A stretch of DNA of 64,000 nt from Uliginosibacterium gangwonense (GCA_005239635.1 SBBQ01000021.1:1-64000); one strand, 5' to 3'; numbered from the stretch's first letter, positions 34,378 through 46,016 are shown. Translations and numbers: made by a program. Notes: generated from the letters alone by a model not told the origin.

Positions 34378-35091
34378 TTAGTCCTTGAACATCCGCCAGC
34401 CAGAGATCATAGTGGAGATCATGCTTTGACGGCTCATGATGTCTTCACGAATAGCCGCATAGACGTGCACGATCACAAAGGTCACGATCAACCACATCCC
34501 CAAATGATGCCAGTTGTGGACTTGGAGGCTGTTACCACCTGCTAGACTGATTACCCAGCCAAACAGACGATCCGCCCAGGATCCTTCACCCAGACCTTCA
34601 CCGTACAGAGCAAAGCCTGTAAAGAGCATGATGAACATGCCAACGGTAAACATCATGAACATTGCCAGCTGAGCCATCGGATTGTGGCCGATATATTTCT
34701 TCGGCACACGCTCCAAGAACAGGTACCAACGAAGTTCCCACAGAACCTCGCTCCACCAGTGCTTTGACCACACTGGAATCACGAAAATCTGAATGGAATG
34801 CTCGTTACCTACCAAAGCCCAGTAAATACGAACCAGCCAGAAAATCCCGAGGACATAACCGGCCGCAAAGTGCGCGAAACGGATATAACCAAACAGGAAG
34901 TTATCGCTGGCCTCGCCCTGCATAGTCGGGGTCGGACTACCAATAAACCACCCAGTGATCGCAAGAACCACAATGGCAAGAGCATTAACCCAGTGCCAGA
35001 GGCGCAGCGGTGCCTCGTACACATAGACCGCCTTCACCAATTTGGCGTCTTTGATCTTATCCAGAGCGTCTACCGAATGCTCGTATAGCAT
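34378..35091 (-). CDS. hoxZ: Hydrogenase cytochrome b subunit HoxZ
   Basis: Dihaem cytochrome b that anchors HoxKG to the membrane and passes electrons to quinone. 237 residues with four membrane helices. Haem ligands are expected at LRLWHWVNALA, IRFAHFAAGYVLG and VHNWHHLGMWLIVTFVIVHVYAAIRED. The amphipathic loops match HyaC/HupC proteins. Starts 17 bases after hoxG. Ends 33 bases before the HigA-like gene. Confidence 0.95.
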   Translation of the reverse strand: MLYEHSVDALDKIKDAKLVKAVYVYEAPLRLWHWVNALAIVVLAITGWFIGSPTPTMQGEASDNFLFGYIRFAHFAAGYVLGIFWLVRIYWALVGNEHSIQIFVIPVWSKHWWSEVLWELRWYLFLERVPKKYIGHNPMAQLAMFMMFTVGMFIMLFTGFALYGEGLGEGSWADRLFGWVISLAGGNSLQVHNWHHLGMWLIVTFVIVHVYAAIREDIMSRQSMISTMISGWRMFKD

Positions 35092-35108
35092 CGTTACTCT
35101 CCTTTGGA

Positions 35109-36902
35109 TTAACGCACCTTGACGCTGGTGAGCTCTTTGCCTTCAGGACTCATCACGTGAGTGGAACAAGCCAAGCAGGGGTCGAAGGAGTGAATCGTAC
35201 GCAGGATTTCTAACGGCTCATCGGCCTTAGCAACCGGCGTATTCATCAGTGATGCTTCGAAGGCACCGATCTGACCCTTCGGATCGCGAGGGCTACCATT
35301 CCAGGTTGTCGGAACAACCATTTGGTAGTTTTCGATCTTACCGTCACGCACGCGGATCCAGTGACCTAGAGCACCGCGCGGAGCTTCGGTAAAGCCGTAG
35401 CCCTTAGCTTCCTTCGGCCATGTCTTCGGATCCCACTTCTCGACATTCGCCGTGGACTGATCGCCAGCCTTACAGTTGGCTACCAGCTTGTCGAAGAAGT
35501 ACTTTTGCTTGTAGCCGGACCATTGGCCTTCCAGTGCGCGAGCAGCAGTACGACCCAGTGTTGAGAAGATTGCCTGTAACGGAACACCACCCAGATCCTT
35601 CAGCAGCTTGTCAGTAGAACCCTTGATTTCCGCGTGGCCGCCAGCATAGCCAACAACCCAGCGAGCCAAGGGACCCACTTCCATTGCATTACCGCGCCAA
35701 CGCGGCGCCTTAATCCAAGAGTACTTGCCGGACTCATCCAGTTCTTGAATATTGGTACGGGTACCCTTGGTGTTCGGGCCCAGAACGTAGTTCGGCTCAG
35801 TAATACCATCCCACGGGTGCAGACCCTTTGTTTCGTCCGGGTACTTGTACCATGCGTGATCCACAAACTCTTGAATCTGTTCCGGATCAGCATGGTCAAC
35901 CGGATGAATTTCGTTCAGGTTGCCGTTGATGATTGCGCCACGCGGCAACATCAGATTAGACGGGCTGTAATCATTAGCTTTATCAGGGAAATCACCGTAC
36001 GCCAGAACTGACGAACCAGACAAGCCGCCACCATACAACCAGCCCTTGTAGAACGAGCCGATCGCAACGATATCGGGAATATAGACTTGGTCCATAAACG
36101 TAATCGTATCGTTGATGATCTTTTCAGCCATGTTCAGGCGTTCCATGTTGATCGCGCCAACAGCACCGGTATCGTGCAGATTGATCGCGCAAGGAACACC
36201 ACCCACCAGCCAGTTCGGGTGCGGGTTTTTACCGCCGAAGATGGTGTGGATCTTCACGATTTCTTTTTGGAAGTCCAGCGCTTCGAGGTAGTGAGCCACA
36301 GCCATGAGGTTGGCTTCAGGCGGCAACAGGTAGGCCGGGTTGCCCCAGTAACCGTTCATGAACGGGCCCAGCTGACCGCTTTCAACGAACTTCTTCAGGC
36401 GGTTTTGCAGGTCACGGAAGTAACCCGGTGAAGACAGCGGCCATGACGGAGAAACGGACTGTTGCAGAGCAGAAGTTGCCTTCGGGTCTGCCTTCAGTGC
36501 GCTAATCACGTCAACCCAGTCCAGCGCATGCAGGTGATAGAAATGCACGAGGTGATCGTGAATTTCAAGATTCAGTTGCATGATGTTACGGATAGAGTTG
36601 GCATTTTCCGGAATGGTAATGCCCAGCGCGTTTTCAACTGCACGAATCGAAGTCAACGCGTGGGTACCGGTACACACGCCACACAGACGCTCAGCGAACG
36701 CCCATGCATCACGCGGGTCACGGCCCTTCAGAATAACTTCAATACCACGCCACATCGTACCCGTGGACACAGCATTGCGGATCACGTTGTTGCTGTCGAG
36801 GTTAACCTCAACACGCATGTGACCTTCAATCCGACATACCGGATCGACCACAACGCGCTTGCCGCTGTTGTCTACGTTAAAACCTTGGGTTTCGTATGCC
36901 AT
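35109..36902 (-). CDS. hoxG: O2-tolerant membrane-bound [NiFe]-hydrogenase large subunit HoxG
   Basis: Catalytic subunit oxidising H2 at the periplasmic face. 597 residues. Nickel motifs are [19 protein letters not shown] near residue 75 and DPCLACSTH near the end. A 15-residue extension ([15 protein letters not shown]) follows the His and would be removed by HoxM after nickel insertion. It has no signal of its own and is exported with HoxK. One base separates it from hoxK, so translation is probably coupled. Sequence is very close to the R. eutropha protein throughout. No copy of the dispersed octamer is present in this gene. Confidence 0.97.
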   Translation of the reverse strand: MAYETQGFNVDNSGKRVVVDPVCRIEGHMRVEVNLDSNNVIRNAVSTGTMWRGIEVILKGRDPRDAWAFAERLCGVCTGTHALTSIRAVENALGITIPENANSIRNIMQLNLEIHDHLVHFYHLHALDWVDVISALKADPKATSALQQSVSPSWPLSSPGYFRDLQNRLKKFVESGQLGPFMNGYWGNPAYLLPPEANLMAVAHYLEALDFQKEIVKIHTIFGGKNPHPNWLVGGVPCAINLHDTGAVGAINMERLNMAEKIINDTITFMDQVYIPDIVAIGSFYKGWLYGGGLSGSSVLAYGDFPDKANDYSPSNLMLPRGAIINGNLNEIHPVDHADPEQIQEFVDHAWYKYPDETKGLHPWDGITEPNYVLGPNTKGTRTNIQELDESGKYSWIKAPRWRGNAMEVGPLARWVVGYAGGHAEIKGSTDKLLKDLGGVPLQAIFSTLGRTAARALEGQWSGYKQKYFFDKLVANCKAGDQSTANVEKWDPKTWPKEAKGYGFTEAPRGALGHWIRVRDGKIENYQMVVPTTWNGSPRDPKGQIGAFEASLMNTPVAKADEPLEILRTIHSFDPCLACSTHVMSPEGKELTSVKVR

Positions 36903-36903
36903 A

Positions 36904-37992
36904 TTAGTTGCCTCCTGCCTGATCCTTCACATCCTGCTTGCCGCGAGCACGCGTCAGAGCAGAAACCGCAGCGTGGGCTGCAACAGCAGCACCTGCAACA
37001 GCTGCAACCGTACCGCCAACCTTGTCAGCATTGCTTTCAATGCCGAATTGCTTGATGTCGGTCACGCGGTCATAGAAGGAGCCCTTATCCCAGAAACCAT
37101 CTTCTGAACAGCCGATACAGCCGTGGCCAGAAGCGATCGGGAAGCTAACACCCTCATTCCAACGTGTGGTGGAACATGCGTTGTACGTGGTCGGACCTTT
37201 ACAGCCAACCTTGTACAGACAGTAACCCTTACGAGCACCCTCATCGTCCCACTGCTCAACAAATTGACCAGCATCAAAGTGCGGACGGCGATAACATTTG
37301 TCATGAATACGCTGGCCATAGAACATCTTCGGACGACCCTGACGGTCCAGTTCCGGCAGACGATCAAACGTCAGCATGTAAGTGATAACACCGGTCATCA
37401 CTTCGGCAATCGGGGGGCAACCCGGAACCTTAATGATCGGCTTATCGGTAATAACCTTGTGCACCGGAGTAGCACGGGTCGGGTTCGGCTTAGCAGCCTG
37501 CACACAACCCCAAGAGGCACATGAACCCCAAGAGATGATGGCCTTGGCATCCTTTGCCACTTCGCGCAGTTTTTCAACGAAAGGACGGCCTGCATGAATA
37601 CAGAACATGCCATCTTCGTTCAGCGGAGGATTACCTTCCACTGCCAAAATGTACTGACCACGGTATTTGTTAACGATTTCGTCAAAAATCGCTTCAGCCT
37701 GGTGACCTGCAGCGGCCATCAACGTGTCATCGTAGTCCAAAGAAATCATGGACAGAACCACGTCTTTGGAGAGCGGATGAGCAGAACGAATGAAGGACTC
37801 TGAACAGCAGGTACATTCCAGACCGTGCAGCCACAGAACGGGCGTACGCGGCTTGGATTCCATCGCATTAACAATCTTCGGCACAGCTGCGGAGCCAAGG
37901 CCCAGCGACGTTGCGGTCAGACTGCAGAACTTGAGGAAGCTGCGGCGGGTAATACCCTGACGCCGCAATACATCATAAAAGGTTTCGATCAT
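36904..37992 (-). CDS. hoxK: O2-tolerant membrane-bound hydrogenase small subunit HoxK
   Basis: Iron-sulfur subunit with a Tat signal ([19 protein letters not shown]) and predicted cleavage before MESKP. 362 residues. In mature numbering the first Cys group is C17-T-C19-C20 (LECTCCSES) and the second GSCASWGC. The extra Cys19 and Cys120 are the mark of the six-Cys [4Fe-3S] proximal cluster of O2-tolerant group 1d enzymes. Other clusters: [40 protein letters not shown]-terminal membrane anchor ([21 protein letters not shown]) follows. First gene of the operon. Confidence 0.98.
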   Translation of the reverse strand: MIETFYDVLRRQGITRRSFLKFCSLTATSLGLGSAAVPKIVNAMESKPRTPVLWLHGLECTCCSESFIRSAHPLSKDVVLSMISLDYDDTLMAAAGHQAEAIFDEIVNKYRGQYILAVEGNPPLNEDGMFCIHAGRPFVEKLREVAKDAKAIISWGSCASWGCVQAAKPNPTRATPVHKVITDKPIIKVPGCPPIAEVMTGVITYMLTFDRLPELDRQGRPKMFYGQRIHDKCYRRPHFDAGQFVEQWDDEGARKGYCLYKVGCKGPTTYNACSTTRWNEGVSFPIASGHGCIGCSEDGFWDKGSFYDRVTDIKQFGIESNADKVGGTVAAVAGAAVAAHAAVSALTRARGKQDVKDQAGGN

Positions 37993-38089
37993 TGCTAATG
38001 TCTCCCCTGTAACTGCGCACCAATGGGGGTGCTACCCATACGCACCACCTAAACCGAAGGGAATAGACGGAAACGTGTGCCTATATGTT

Positions 38090-38104
38090 TCAAAGATCGT
38101 GCCA
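38090..38104 (-). promoter_or_regulatory. Candidate sigma-54 promoter of the hydrogenase operon
   Basis: On the minus strand TGGCAC-gatct-TTGA, i.e. a perfect -24 element and correct 5-base spacing to a -12 element that reads TTGA rather than TTGC. It lies about 98-112 bases upstream of the hoxK ATG. The regulator HoxA is of the NtrC type that works only at sigma-54 promoters. The 37993-38242 gap holds no gene; its AT-rich upstream half (38105-38242) could bind HoxA and IHF. Confidence 0.6.
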
Positions 38105-38242
38105 GTTTTTCAATCTTCAAAACAAATCTATTTTTCAGCGGCTTACGACTAGATTACAACCTTTCCACCAAACAAAAGCGAAAACTTTGTTACCGGTATG
38201 GAAAGCTAATTTGTTACACCGCTTACATTTAGAAACAAATTA

Positions 38243-39118
38243 TCACTCAAGTATTTCAACCTTAATCTGGAGGTGTTTTCCATCAAGGTTGGAGCGTGTT
38301 GAGTAATTACCGACACCTGTAACACGACGGTCTTCTGATGAATCAACGCCACCCAGCTCCATCCACTCTCCAACCCGACCCGAAACTGTCGTACTCAATT
38401 TAACCGAGTCGATTTGGTCGCCATTTAGGCCCGCGCTTTCTCGTTGCGGTGAGACCTCAACTGTTACGCGATCTCCCGTTAGATTGGGTTTGACGTAAAA
38501 ACCCGAGGTCATGTCTCGATATTCCGTGCCCACCACAACCCGCCGCCCATTGGGTCCATATCCATATTGCACGAGCGGCACCGGCACAGAGGTACCGCTT
38601 TGTACAAAGGCGGAACCACCCTCTTCAACCATTACCTGTTGGAGCGAGGTGGACTGGCGCGCATCGCGCGTGGAATATCCATCGACAGATACTGATCCAC
38701 TCGGCCCATTTATGCGGCCGAGTTCAATTTGATTTCGCCGAGATGAGCGGCTAGGCGGTACGTTAACACTCACATCGCCCGACCGAACTTGGCCACCAAC
38801 ACCCAATCCTTCCGCATCAATATCACGCGATGCAGCAACGCGAAGTGACACACGTAATCGACGAGAAGGCACGTCCATCGCAGCAATCGCGCGCATGATG
38901 TCGCGCTTATTACTAGCAGAGGTGCGCAAATATAAACTGTTATTAAACGCCGAAATGCCGCCACCCTGCTCTACAAGTGGTTGAATAGCCGGCAGGATTT
39001 GATCGGCGGTTTTGTGTTTAAGGTGAATAATTTCCATTTGCTGAGCCCACACAGTGGCAGCAAATGAAATGGCCAGAACGACCATAATGAAGCGCAAAAT
39101 CGGGAAGCGCATTGACAT
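38243..39118 (-). CDS. Exported secretin-domain (NolW-like) protein
   Basis: About 291 residues starting MSMRFPILRF, with signal peptide IMVVLAISFAATVWAQ. MEIIHLKHKTADQILPAIQPLVEQGGGISAFNNSLYLRTSASN is a typical secretin N1/short-domain sequence; the end (VSGRVGEWMELGGVD..., HLQIKVEILE) resembles secretin core strands. It lacks the length of a full type II/III secretin and no secretion genes are nearby. Homologues of this type occur downstream of lpd/zapE in Burkholderiales. The start could be 39118 or 39112. It follows zapE closely, at the end of the TCA operon, and is 250 bases upstream of hoxK. Function unknown. Confidence 0.7.
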   Translation of the reverse strand: MSMRFPILRFIMVVLAISFAATVWAQQMEIIHLKHKTADQILPAIQPLVEQGGGISAFNNSLYLRTSASNKRDIMRAIAAMDVPSRRLRVSLRVAASRDIDAEGLGVGGQVRSGDVSVNVPPSRSSRRNQIELGRINGPSGSVSVDGYSTRDARQSTSLQQVMVEEGGSAFVQSGTSVPVPLVQYGYGPNGRRVVVGTEYRDMTSGFYVKPNLTGDRVTVEVSPQRESAGLNGDQIDSVKLSTTVSGRVGEWMELGGVDSSEDRRVTGVGNYSTRSNLDGKHLQIKVEILE

Positions 39119-39182
39119 CGCGCTATCGTGCCCACTTGCGCCAAAGTATGCAAGAGGTAAAGCACTCGACAATCGAATATCG

Positions 39183-40322
39183 TCAATCGACTGATTGATT
39201 CAACGCGAGATCCGCCCTGTGCTCCAACGCCATGTATGGTGGAGAGCGCATTTCAATTAAGCGGCTTACCGTGCGATGAAACTCCGATGCATTAGGACCT
39301 GCGCTATACAACTCATAGGCTTCGCAATCAGCACTAATGATCAACTTTACATGCTGGTCGTAAAACACATCAACCAGCCACGTAAAGCGCCTCGCCTCAT
39401 TTGCCATGTCAGGCCCCATGCGAGGCACTGGCGACAAAAACACAGTATGAAAACGGTGCGCTAATTCTAAGTAGTCGTTTTGCGATCGAGGTCCGCCACA
39501 TAAGGTCCAAAAATCAAACCACACTACACCCGGTGCGCGTCGCTTAACAGAGAGTGATCGCCCCATCACATCGAGAGGCCGTTGGTGACCCGCCCCCCCT
39601 GCAATCTTCTCAAAGTCGCCACCCATTTCAAATTCCGTTTCTTCGCTAACGGGAAATCGATAAATATCCAGCTTTGCCAAGGCACCTTTGCGGTAATCCA
39701 CACCAGCCTCTACTTCAATCACATCTAGCTGCTCATTGAGCAACTCAATGGTTGGCAAGAAGTGCTGGCGCTGCAACCCATTCGGATACAAGCCATCTGG
39801 CGGGTAGTTTGAGGTCATGCAGAGCAGCACACCTTCGAGCATCATGCATTCGAGCAAGCGCCCCAAAATCATCGCATCAGCAATATCTGATACATGAAAC
39901 TCGTCTAAACACAGCAAGCGTGTTTCATGCGCCAAATTTTCTGCGACTTTACGTAGCGGGTCGGCTTCGTTTTTGAGTTTGCTGAGTGCGTCATGCACCT
40001 CCCGCATAAATTCATGAAAGTGCACCCGACGCTTACGTTTGTACGGAACTGCACCATAGAAGCAGTCCATCAACAAACTTTTACCGCGGCCAACTCCGCC
40101 CCACAGATAAACGCCGCGGGGCAATTCTGGATGAATGAGTAATTTGCGCAACGGCGTACGTCGTGCCGCCTTGAATGCTAGGAGGTCGTCGTAATATTTT
40201 TGCAGACGAGCAACGGCACGCTCCTGCGCCTCGTCTGCTTGAATACCACGGGAATTGATAATCTCACGGAAGGCATCCAGCATTCCCGTGCGCGACACCC
40301 CGAGAATTTCATGCGCTTCCAT
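39183..40322 (-). CDS. zapE: AFG1-family cell-division ATPase ZapE
   Basis: AAA-type ATPase; E. coli ZapE acts on the Z-ring under stress and low oxygen, and the mitochondrial homologue AFG1 handles respiratory proteins. 379 residues: Walker A LWGGVGRGKS, Walker B LLCLDEFHVSDIADAM, sensor region LCMTSNYPPDGLYPNGLQRQ, and ARRFTWLVDVFYDQHVKLIISA near the end. Placed 24 bases after lpd, as in many Burkholderiales, so probably the tail of the TCA operon. Confidence 0.93.
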   Translation of the reverse strand: MEAHEILGVSRTGMLDAFREIINSRGIQADEAQERAVARLQKYYDDLLAFKAARRTPLRKLLIHPELPRGVYLWGGVGRGKSLLMDCFYGAVPYKRKRRVHFHEFMREVHDALSKLKNEADPLRKVAENLAHETRLLCLDEFHVSDIADAMILGRLLECMMLEGVLLCMTSNYPPDGLYPNGLQRQHFLPTIELLNEQLDVIEVEAGVDYRKGALAKLDIYRFPVSEETEFEMGGDFEKIAGGAGHQRPLDVMGRSLSVKRRAPGVVWFDFWTLCGGPRSQNDYLELAHRFHTVFLSPVPRMGPDMANEARRFTWLVDVFYDQHVKLIISADCEAYELYSAGPNASEFHRTVSRLIEMRSPPYMALEHRADLALNQSVD

Positions 40323-40346
40323 GCAAACTCACCAGTAAATTGGTGA

Positions 40347-41819
40347 TTAGAAATGCAGCGGACGTTTATCGCAGGCCAGTGCGGCCTCGTGCATGACTTC
40401 CGACAGCGTGGGATGTCCGTGGCAAATGCGCGCGAGGTCTTCAGATGAAGCACCTAATTCCATTGCAACCACTGCTTCAGCAATTAATTCTGATGCGTTA
40501 TTGCCAATGATATGCACACCGAGAATCGCATCTGTTTCGGCGTGGGCATACATGCGTACAAAACCTTGCGGATCACCCTGCCCCAATGCTCGTCCATTTG
40601 CCAAAAACGGAATCTGCCCGGCTTTGTACGGCGTACCCGCTGCCTTGAGTTGTTGCTCGGTCTGTCCCACCCAGGCAATTTCAGGATGGGTATAGATAAT
40701 CCACGGAATGGCTTGGTAATTTACGTGACCGGCTTGCCCTGCAATACACTCAGCCACCATCACACCCTCTTCCATGCCCTTATGCGCCAGCATGGGGCCG
40801 CGTACTACATCACCCACCGCCCACACGTTTTCAAGATTGGTACGGCAATGATCGTCGACTTCAACAAAGCCACGATCATTCATTGCCAACCCAACCGCAC
40901 CTGCATTAAGGCCTATTGTATTGGGTACTCGACCGACCGACACAATGAGGCGATCACACTCTAAAACTTGATGCTCATCTGCGTGTTCATACTCGATGCG
41001 CACAATACTTGACGCTGCTTTGCCTTTGCCGCTTTTGTTGGCAACCACTTGCACCGAACTGATGTGCGCGCCCAACTTAACGCCGAGACCTTGTTTTTGA
41101 ACGAGAGACTTCCAGGCTTCTTTGGCAATGGCAGGGTCGCATGCAGCCAAGAAATCGGGCATCGCCTCGAGCACCGTCACTTGTGCCCCCAAACGGCGCC
41201 ATACGCTACCCAACTCCAAACCAATCACACCCGAACCGATCACACCCAATCGCGCTGGAACCGCATCAAAATCAAGCGCGCCGACGTTATCGCAGATGAA
41301 TTGGTTATCCACTTCGATGTCTGGCAAATGGCGGGCGCTCGAACCTGTCGCAACCACCACGTGCTTTGCCAATACGCGCGAGACCGTTTCATCGCGGCTT
41401 ACATCTAATGCCCACAGATCACCTTGGCGTTGCGCAAAACTTCCGTGCCCCGCCAACAGCGTGACTTTGTTTTTCTTAAACAGTCCACGAATACCCGTGG
41501 TGAGTTGCGACACAATGTTTTGCTTGCGCAATTGCATTGCGCCAACATCCATGGCAACTTTGTCGGTCGTAATGCCATGCATGTGGAATGCATGGCCTGC
41601 TTGATCGTACAACTCAGAAGATTGCAGAAGCGCTTTGGAAGGAATGCAACCCACATTCAAACAGGTGCCCCCCAAACGCACGTCGCCTTTTGGATCTGCA
41701 TAAGCTGCAGACTCGATACAAGCCGCCGACATACCCAACTGTGCTGCGCGAATCGCCGCGATATAGCCCGCTGGACCGCCGCCAATGACGACCACGTCAA
41801 ACTGTTGTTCTGTGCTCAT
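40347..41819 (-). CDS. lpdA: Dihydrolipoyl dehydrogenase (E3) of 2-oxoglutarate dehydrogenase
   Basis: Flavoenzyme that reoxidises dihydrolipoyl groups with NAD. 490 residues. FAD site [20 protein letters not shown]; redox disulfide [18 protein letters not shown] site [18 protein letters not shown]; second FAD motif [18 protein letters not shown]; catalytic His-Glu in [16 protein letters not shown]. It follows sucB by 94 bases, which identifies it as the E3 of this complex, though it could serve others. Confidence 0.95.
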   Translation of the reverse strand: MSTEQQFDVVVIGGGPAGYIAAIRAAQLGMSAACIESAAYADPKGDVRLGGTCLNVGCIPSKALLQSSELYDQAGHAFHMHGITTDKVAMDVGAMQLRKQNIVSQLTTGIRGLFKKNKVTLLAGHGSFAQRQGDLWALDVSRDETVSRVLAKHVVVATGSSARHLPDIEVDNQFICDNVGALDFDAVPARLGVIGSGVIGLELGSVWRRLGAQVTVLEAMPDFLAACDPAIAKEAWKSLVQKQGLGVKLGAHISSVQVVANKSGKGKAASSIVRIEYEHADEHQVLECDRLIVSVGRVPNTIGLNAGAVGLAMNDRGFVEVDDHCRTNLENVWAVGDVVRGPMLAHKGMEEGVMVAECIAGQAGHVNYQAIPWIIYTHPEIAWVGQTEQQLKAAGTPYKAGQIPFLANGRALGQGDPQGFVRMYAHAETDAILGVHIIGNNASELIAEAVVAMELGASSEDLARICHGHPTLSEVMHEAALACDKRPLHF

Positions 41820-41913
41820 TTGCCACTCCTGGCTCTTCTTTTACGGGTTTGTGTCCCGTTTATTTCTATCCAGCTTATTGGGTGCGATCAAACGTCAACG
41901 CCCTATCAGCACC

Positions 41914-43179
41914 TCAGATATCAAACAGCAAACGCGACGGGTCTTCGAGTGCTTCTTTCATGGTGACCAAGCCCAAGACTGCTTCACGGCCATCAATGAT
42001 GCGGTGGTCGTATGACATCGCCAGATAATTGATTGGGCGAATCACGATCTGACCATTCTCGACAACCGGGCGATCTTTCGTTGCGTGAATACCTAAAATC
42101 GCAGATTGCGGCGGATTGATAATAGGCGTCGACAACATCGAGCCAAATACGCCACCGTTTGAAATTGAGAACGTGCCGCCTGTAAGCTCTTCAATCGACA
42201 GCTTGCCTTCCTTGGCCTTAACACCAAATTCGGCAATTTTCTTTTCGATATCGGCAAAGCTCATTTGGTCGACATCACGCAGAATCGGCACCACCAAACC
42301 GCGCGGCGAACCCACTGCAATACCAATGTCAAAGTAGCCGTGATAAACAATGTCGTTGCCGTCAACGGACGCGTTGAGCACCGGATATTTTTTAAGCGCA
42401 GCGACAGCAGCCTTCACAAAGAAGCTCATGAAGCCAAGTTTGACGCCATGCTCTTTTTCAAACTTCTCTTGAAAACGCTTACGCATCTCCATCACCGGCG
42501 CCATATTCACTTCATTGAAGGTCGTGAGAATGGCGTTCTGTGCTTGCGACTGCAGCAAGCGTTCCGCCACACGCGCACGCAAGCGTGACATGGGCACACG
42601 CTGCTCTGGGCGGTCTGCCAATACCGATTCGATGCTGACGGGCACCGGCGGTTGCGGTAGCGCTGGCGTTGCTAAAGCGGTTACCGGTGTTGCGGCAGGT
42701 GCGACTGGAGCAGAGGCAGGTTTAACCGAACCCGCGCTAAGCGCATCTGCTTTGGTCACACGCCCACCGGGACCAGTGCCTGCAACGTTTGATGCATCAA
42801 TGCCTTTTTCAGCCAAGATCTTGCGGGCAGCGGGTAACACCGTTGCGGCTGATGCAGCATCTTTACTGGCAGTCGCGGCAGCTGCGGGCTTGCTTGCTTC
42901 AGCGGCGGGTGCGCTGACCGGCTTTGCATCACCAGCCTTAGCTTCAGTATCAAGCTGTGCAATCACTTCGCCACTGGTAACGGTTGCGCCATTCTGTTTA
43001 AGAATTCGCACAATGACACCTTCAGCAGGCGCAGGTGTTTCTAACACCACTTTGTCCGTTTCAATATCAATTAAGTTTTCATCGCGGGCGACGCTCTCGC
43101 CCTCTTTACGATTCCACTTAACCAATGTTGCCTCAGCCACAGACTCAGACAATTGGGGAACTTTTACCTCGATGATCAT
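41914..43179 (-). CDS. sucB: 2-Oxoglutarate dehydrogenase E2 (dihydrolipoyl succinyltransferase)
   Basis: Core enzyme of the complex, transferring succinyl to CoA. 421 residues: lipoyl domain 1-78 with the lipoyl Lys in [11 protein letters not shown], an Ala/Pro-rich flexible linker ~80-190, a peripheral-subunit-binding domain ~105-140 ([28 protein letters not shown]) and the catalytic domain from ~190, ending in [14 protein letters not shown] with the catalytic His. Twenty bases after sucA. Also called odhB in this group. Confidence 0.96.
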   Translation of the reverse strand: MIIEVKVPQLSESVAEATLVKWNRKEGESVARDENLIDIETDKVVLETPAPAEGVIVRILKQNGATVTSGEVIAQLDTEAKAGDAKPVSAPAAEASKPAAAATASKDAASAATVLPAARKILAEKGIDASNVAGTGPGGRVTKADALSAGSVKPASAPVAPAATPVTALATPALPQPPVPVSIESVLADRPEQRVPMSRLRARVAERLLQSQAQNAILTTFNEVNMAPVMEMRKRFQEKFEKEHGVKLGFMSFFVKAAVAALKKYPVLNASVDGNDIVYHGYFDIGIAVGSPRGLVVPILRDVDQMSFADIEKKIAEFGVKAKEGKLSIEELTGGTFSISNGGVFGSMLSTPIINPPQSAILGIHATKDRPVVENGQIVIRPINYLAMSYDHRIIDGREAVLGLVTMKEALEDPSRLLFDI

Positions 43180-43199
43180 GGACCGCTCCAGTCTTTCGA

Positions 43200-46016
43200 T
43201 CAGGCCTTCAGGCCTAGCGCGGCCTCAATGACCGCTTTTTGTTGTGCAATGTGTTTGGCGTAGTAACCCACCGCCGGCGAAGCAGATGCAGGACGCCCCA
43301 CCACCTCGAGCTTTTGCTTAGCTGTGAGTGGCTCAATGAGGTGATGACGCATGGCGTACCACGCACCCTGATTAAGCGGCTCTTCCTGTGTCCAAATAAC
43401 TTCTTTCAACGCCGGGAATTGGGCCAGCTCTTTTGCATACACTTCGTAAGGGAACGGGTATAGCTGTTCTATACGAATAATCGCCGTGTCAGTTACACCT
43501 TGTTCTAAACGAGTCGCGTGCAGTTCATAGAACAACTTGCCGGAACACAACACAACACGTTTAATCTTCTTCGGATCTGCTACATGCGTATCCGAAATAA
43601 TGGTCTGGAAAGTACCGCTCGAAAGTTCGTCAAGCGATGACACCGCATCTTTATGACGCAGCAGTGACTTCGGTGACATGACCACCAACGGCTTGCGCAC
43701 GTTGCGAACCATTTGGCGACGTAATAAGTGATAAATTTGTGCGGGCGTAGACGGCACACACACCTGCCAGTTTTGGTAAGCACACAGCTGCAAATAACGT
43801 TCAAGTCGAGCTGAAGAATGCTCTGGGCCTTGGCCTTCATAACCATGCGGTAATAGCAGCACCAAGCCCGACAGGCGGCCCCACTTAGCCTCACCCGAAC
43901 TAATAAACTGATCGATAACGACTTGCGCGCCATTGGCAAAATCGCCGAACTGACCTTCCCACACCACCAGTTCATTCGGCATTGCGAGTGAATAGCCATA
44001 ATCAAACGCCATCACCGCTTCTTCTGACAACACAGAGTCAATGACAGTGAAGCGCGATTGATCCGGCTGCAGATTTGCCAATGGGATGTAGTTGCCGTCA
44101 TCCCACACATCACGCGCTTGATCATGCAGCACTGCATGACGATGGAAAAATGTGCCACGGCCACTGTCTTCGCCAGAGATACGAATCGCGTAGCCTTGAA
44201 CGAGCAATGAGGCATAGGCCAGATTCTCTGCCATACCCCAGTCGAGTGGCAGCTTACCTTCGCCCATTGAGCGGCGGTCATCAATAATTTTTTGTACGCG
44301 CGAATGCAGCACAAAGCCTTGCGGCAAGCTGGTTAAACGCTGCGACAAACGCATGAGTTCTTGTTGTGGAACACGTGTATCGCACTCATCCACATAGGGT
44401 TGCTTGATGTGCGGGGTCCAGTCAGTCGCAAACTTATTTTGGTAGTTTGAGAGCACCGGATTCTTCACCAGCTGCCCTTCATCGAGTGCCGCACGATAGT
44501 CCTGGATCATCTGATCCGGCTCATTGGCATCGCACACACCCATGGCTACCAACTTGTCTGCATACAACTTACGCGTGCCCGGATGCGCGGAGATTTTGCG
44601 GTACATCAGCGGCTGCGTCACCATCGGCTCATCTTGCTCGTTATGACCAAGCTTGCGGTAACACACCACATCAATCACCACATCACGCTTAAATTCCTGG
44701 CGGAATTCCATGGCGATTTGCGTCACAAATGCCACAGCTTCAGGATCATCACCGTTGACGTGGAAGATCGGCGCTTCGACCATCTTGAACACGTCTGTAC
44801 AGTAGAGTGACGAACGCAGGTCACGCGGATCTGAAGTGGTAAAGCCAATTTGATTGTTAATGATGAGATGCACCGTGCCACCCGTGCCATAACCACGGGT
44901 TTGTGCAAAGTTCAGCATTTCTTGATTCACACCTTGGCCGGCAACCGCAGCATCACCATGAATCAATACCGGTAACACTTCTGATTTACCGTTAGGGCCA
45001 CGACGCACTTGGCGCGCGTAGACCGAACCTTCCACCACCGGATTAACAATCTCGAGGTGAGAAGGATTGAAAGCCAAAGTTAAATGCATGGCGCCAGACG
45101 TGGTACGCACGTCAGACGAGAAACCCATGTGGTACTTCACATCGCCCGAACTCAGTTCAGAAGCGTGCTTGCCTTCGAACTCCGAGAACAACATGCGCGG
45201 CTCTTTACCCAAGGTGTTCACCAACACATTGAGGCGGCCACGGTGTGCCATGCCGATCACCATTTCTTGTACACCTAAACTGCCGGCAACATTGATCAAC
45301 TCATCCATCGCCACGATGGTGGACTCACCACCTTCGAGCGAGAAACGCTTTTGACCAACGTACTTTGTATGCAGATATTTTTCGAGCGTCTCAGCCGCGG
45401 TGAGTCGCTCCAGCAAGTCTTTACGCTTGGCAGGCTCGTAACTCGGGCGTGAGCGAGACGGTTCCAACTTGCTCTGCAGCCAACGCTTCTGTGCAATGTC
45501 AGAGATGTACATGTACTCCACGCCCACTGAACTACAGTAGGTTTGTCGTACCGCATCAAGAATTTCTTGCAGCGTGCCGCGTTCGCCCGGGAAGTGAAAC
45601 GAACCCGTTTGGAAGCTATCGCCTAGATCTGCTTCAGTGAATCCGTAGTAAGACGGCTCGAGTTCCGGGACTTGCGGACGCTCGTGGCGTTTTAACGGAT
45701 CAAGCTGCGCCCAACGCGTACCTAAAAAACGGTAGGCGTTAATCATTTGCAGCACGGAGACTTGGCGACGATCGGTGCTGGCAGCACGAGGCGTTTGCGC
45801 CGGTGTGCGCTTTGCGTTTTCAGCAAAGCTAGTAATGATAGGCGTGTGAGCTACATCAGGGCCTTGGCGGCCAGGGAGAATTTGTAGCGCATCGAAATAG
45901 TCACGCCAGACTGGCGTGACTGATTCAGGATTTGCCAAATAAGCTTCGTACTGTTCCTCAACGTAAGGCGCGTTGGAACCGAACAGGTACGAGGTGCCGA
46001 GTGTTTCTTTCATCAT
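43200..46016 (-). CDS. sucA: 2-Oxoglutarate dehydrogenase E1
   Basis: Thiamine-diphosphate enzyme that decarboxylates 2-oxoglutarate and loads succinyl on E2. 938 residues, family length. N-terminus [25 protein letters not shown] is the E2-contact segment; [44 protein letters not shown] and [17 protein letters not shown] are cofactor and active-site motifs. The C-terminal part has [15 protein letters not shown]. Two adjacent ATGs (46016, 46013) are possible starts. Alias odhA. Confidence 0.96.
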   Translation of the reverse strand: MMKETLGTSYLFGSNAPYVEEQYEAYLANPESVTPVWRDYFDALQILPGRQGPDVAHTPIITSFAENAKRTPAQTPRAASTDRRQVSVLQMINAYRFLGTRWAQLDPLKRHERPQVPELEPSYYGFTEADLGDSFQTGSFHFPGERGTLQEILDAVRQTYCSSVGVEYMYISDIAQKRWLQSKLEPSRSRPSYEPAKRKDLLERLTAAETLEKYLHTKYVGQKRFSLEGGESTIVAMDELINVAGSLGVQEMVIGMAHRGRLNVLVNTLGKEPRMLFSEFEGKHASELSSGDVKYHMGFSSDVRTTSGAMHLTLAFNPSHLEIVNPVVEGSVYARQVRRGPNGKSEVLPVLIHGDAAVAGQGVNQEMLNFAQTRGYGTGGTVHLIINNQIGFTTSDPRDLRSSLYCTDVFKMVEAPIFHVNGDDPEAVAFVTQIAMEFRQEFKRDVVIDVVCYRKLGHNEQDEPMVTQPLMYRKISAHPGTRKLYADKLVAMGVCDANEPDQMIQDYRAALDEGQLVKNPVLSNYQNKFATDWTPHIKQPYVDECDTRVPQQELMRLSQRLTSLPQGFVLHSRVQKIIDDRRSMGEGKLPLDWGMAENLAYASLLVQGYAIRISGEDSGRGTFFHRHAVLHDQARDVWDDGNYIPLANLQPDQSRFTVIDSVLSEEAVMAFDYGYSLAMPNELVVWEGQFGDFANGAQVVIDQFISSGEAKWGRLSGLVLLLPHGYEGQGPEHSSARLERYLQLCAYQNWQVCVPSTPAQIYHLLRRQMVRNVRKPLVVMSPKSLLRHKDAVSSLDELSSGTFQTIISDTHVADPKKIKRVVLCSGKLFYELHATRLEQGVTDTAIIRIEQLYPFPYEVYAKELAQFPALKEVIWTQEEPLNQGAWYAMRHHLIEPLTAKQKLEVVGRPASASPAVGYYAKHIAQQKAVIEAALGLKA

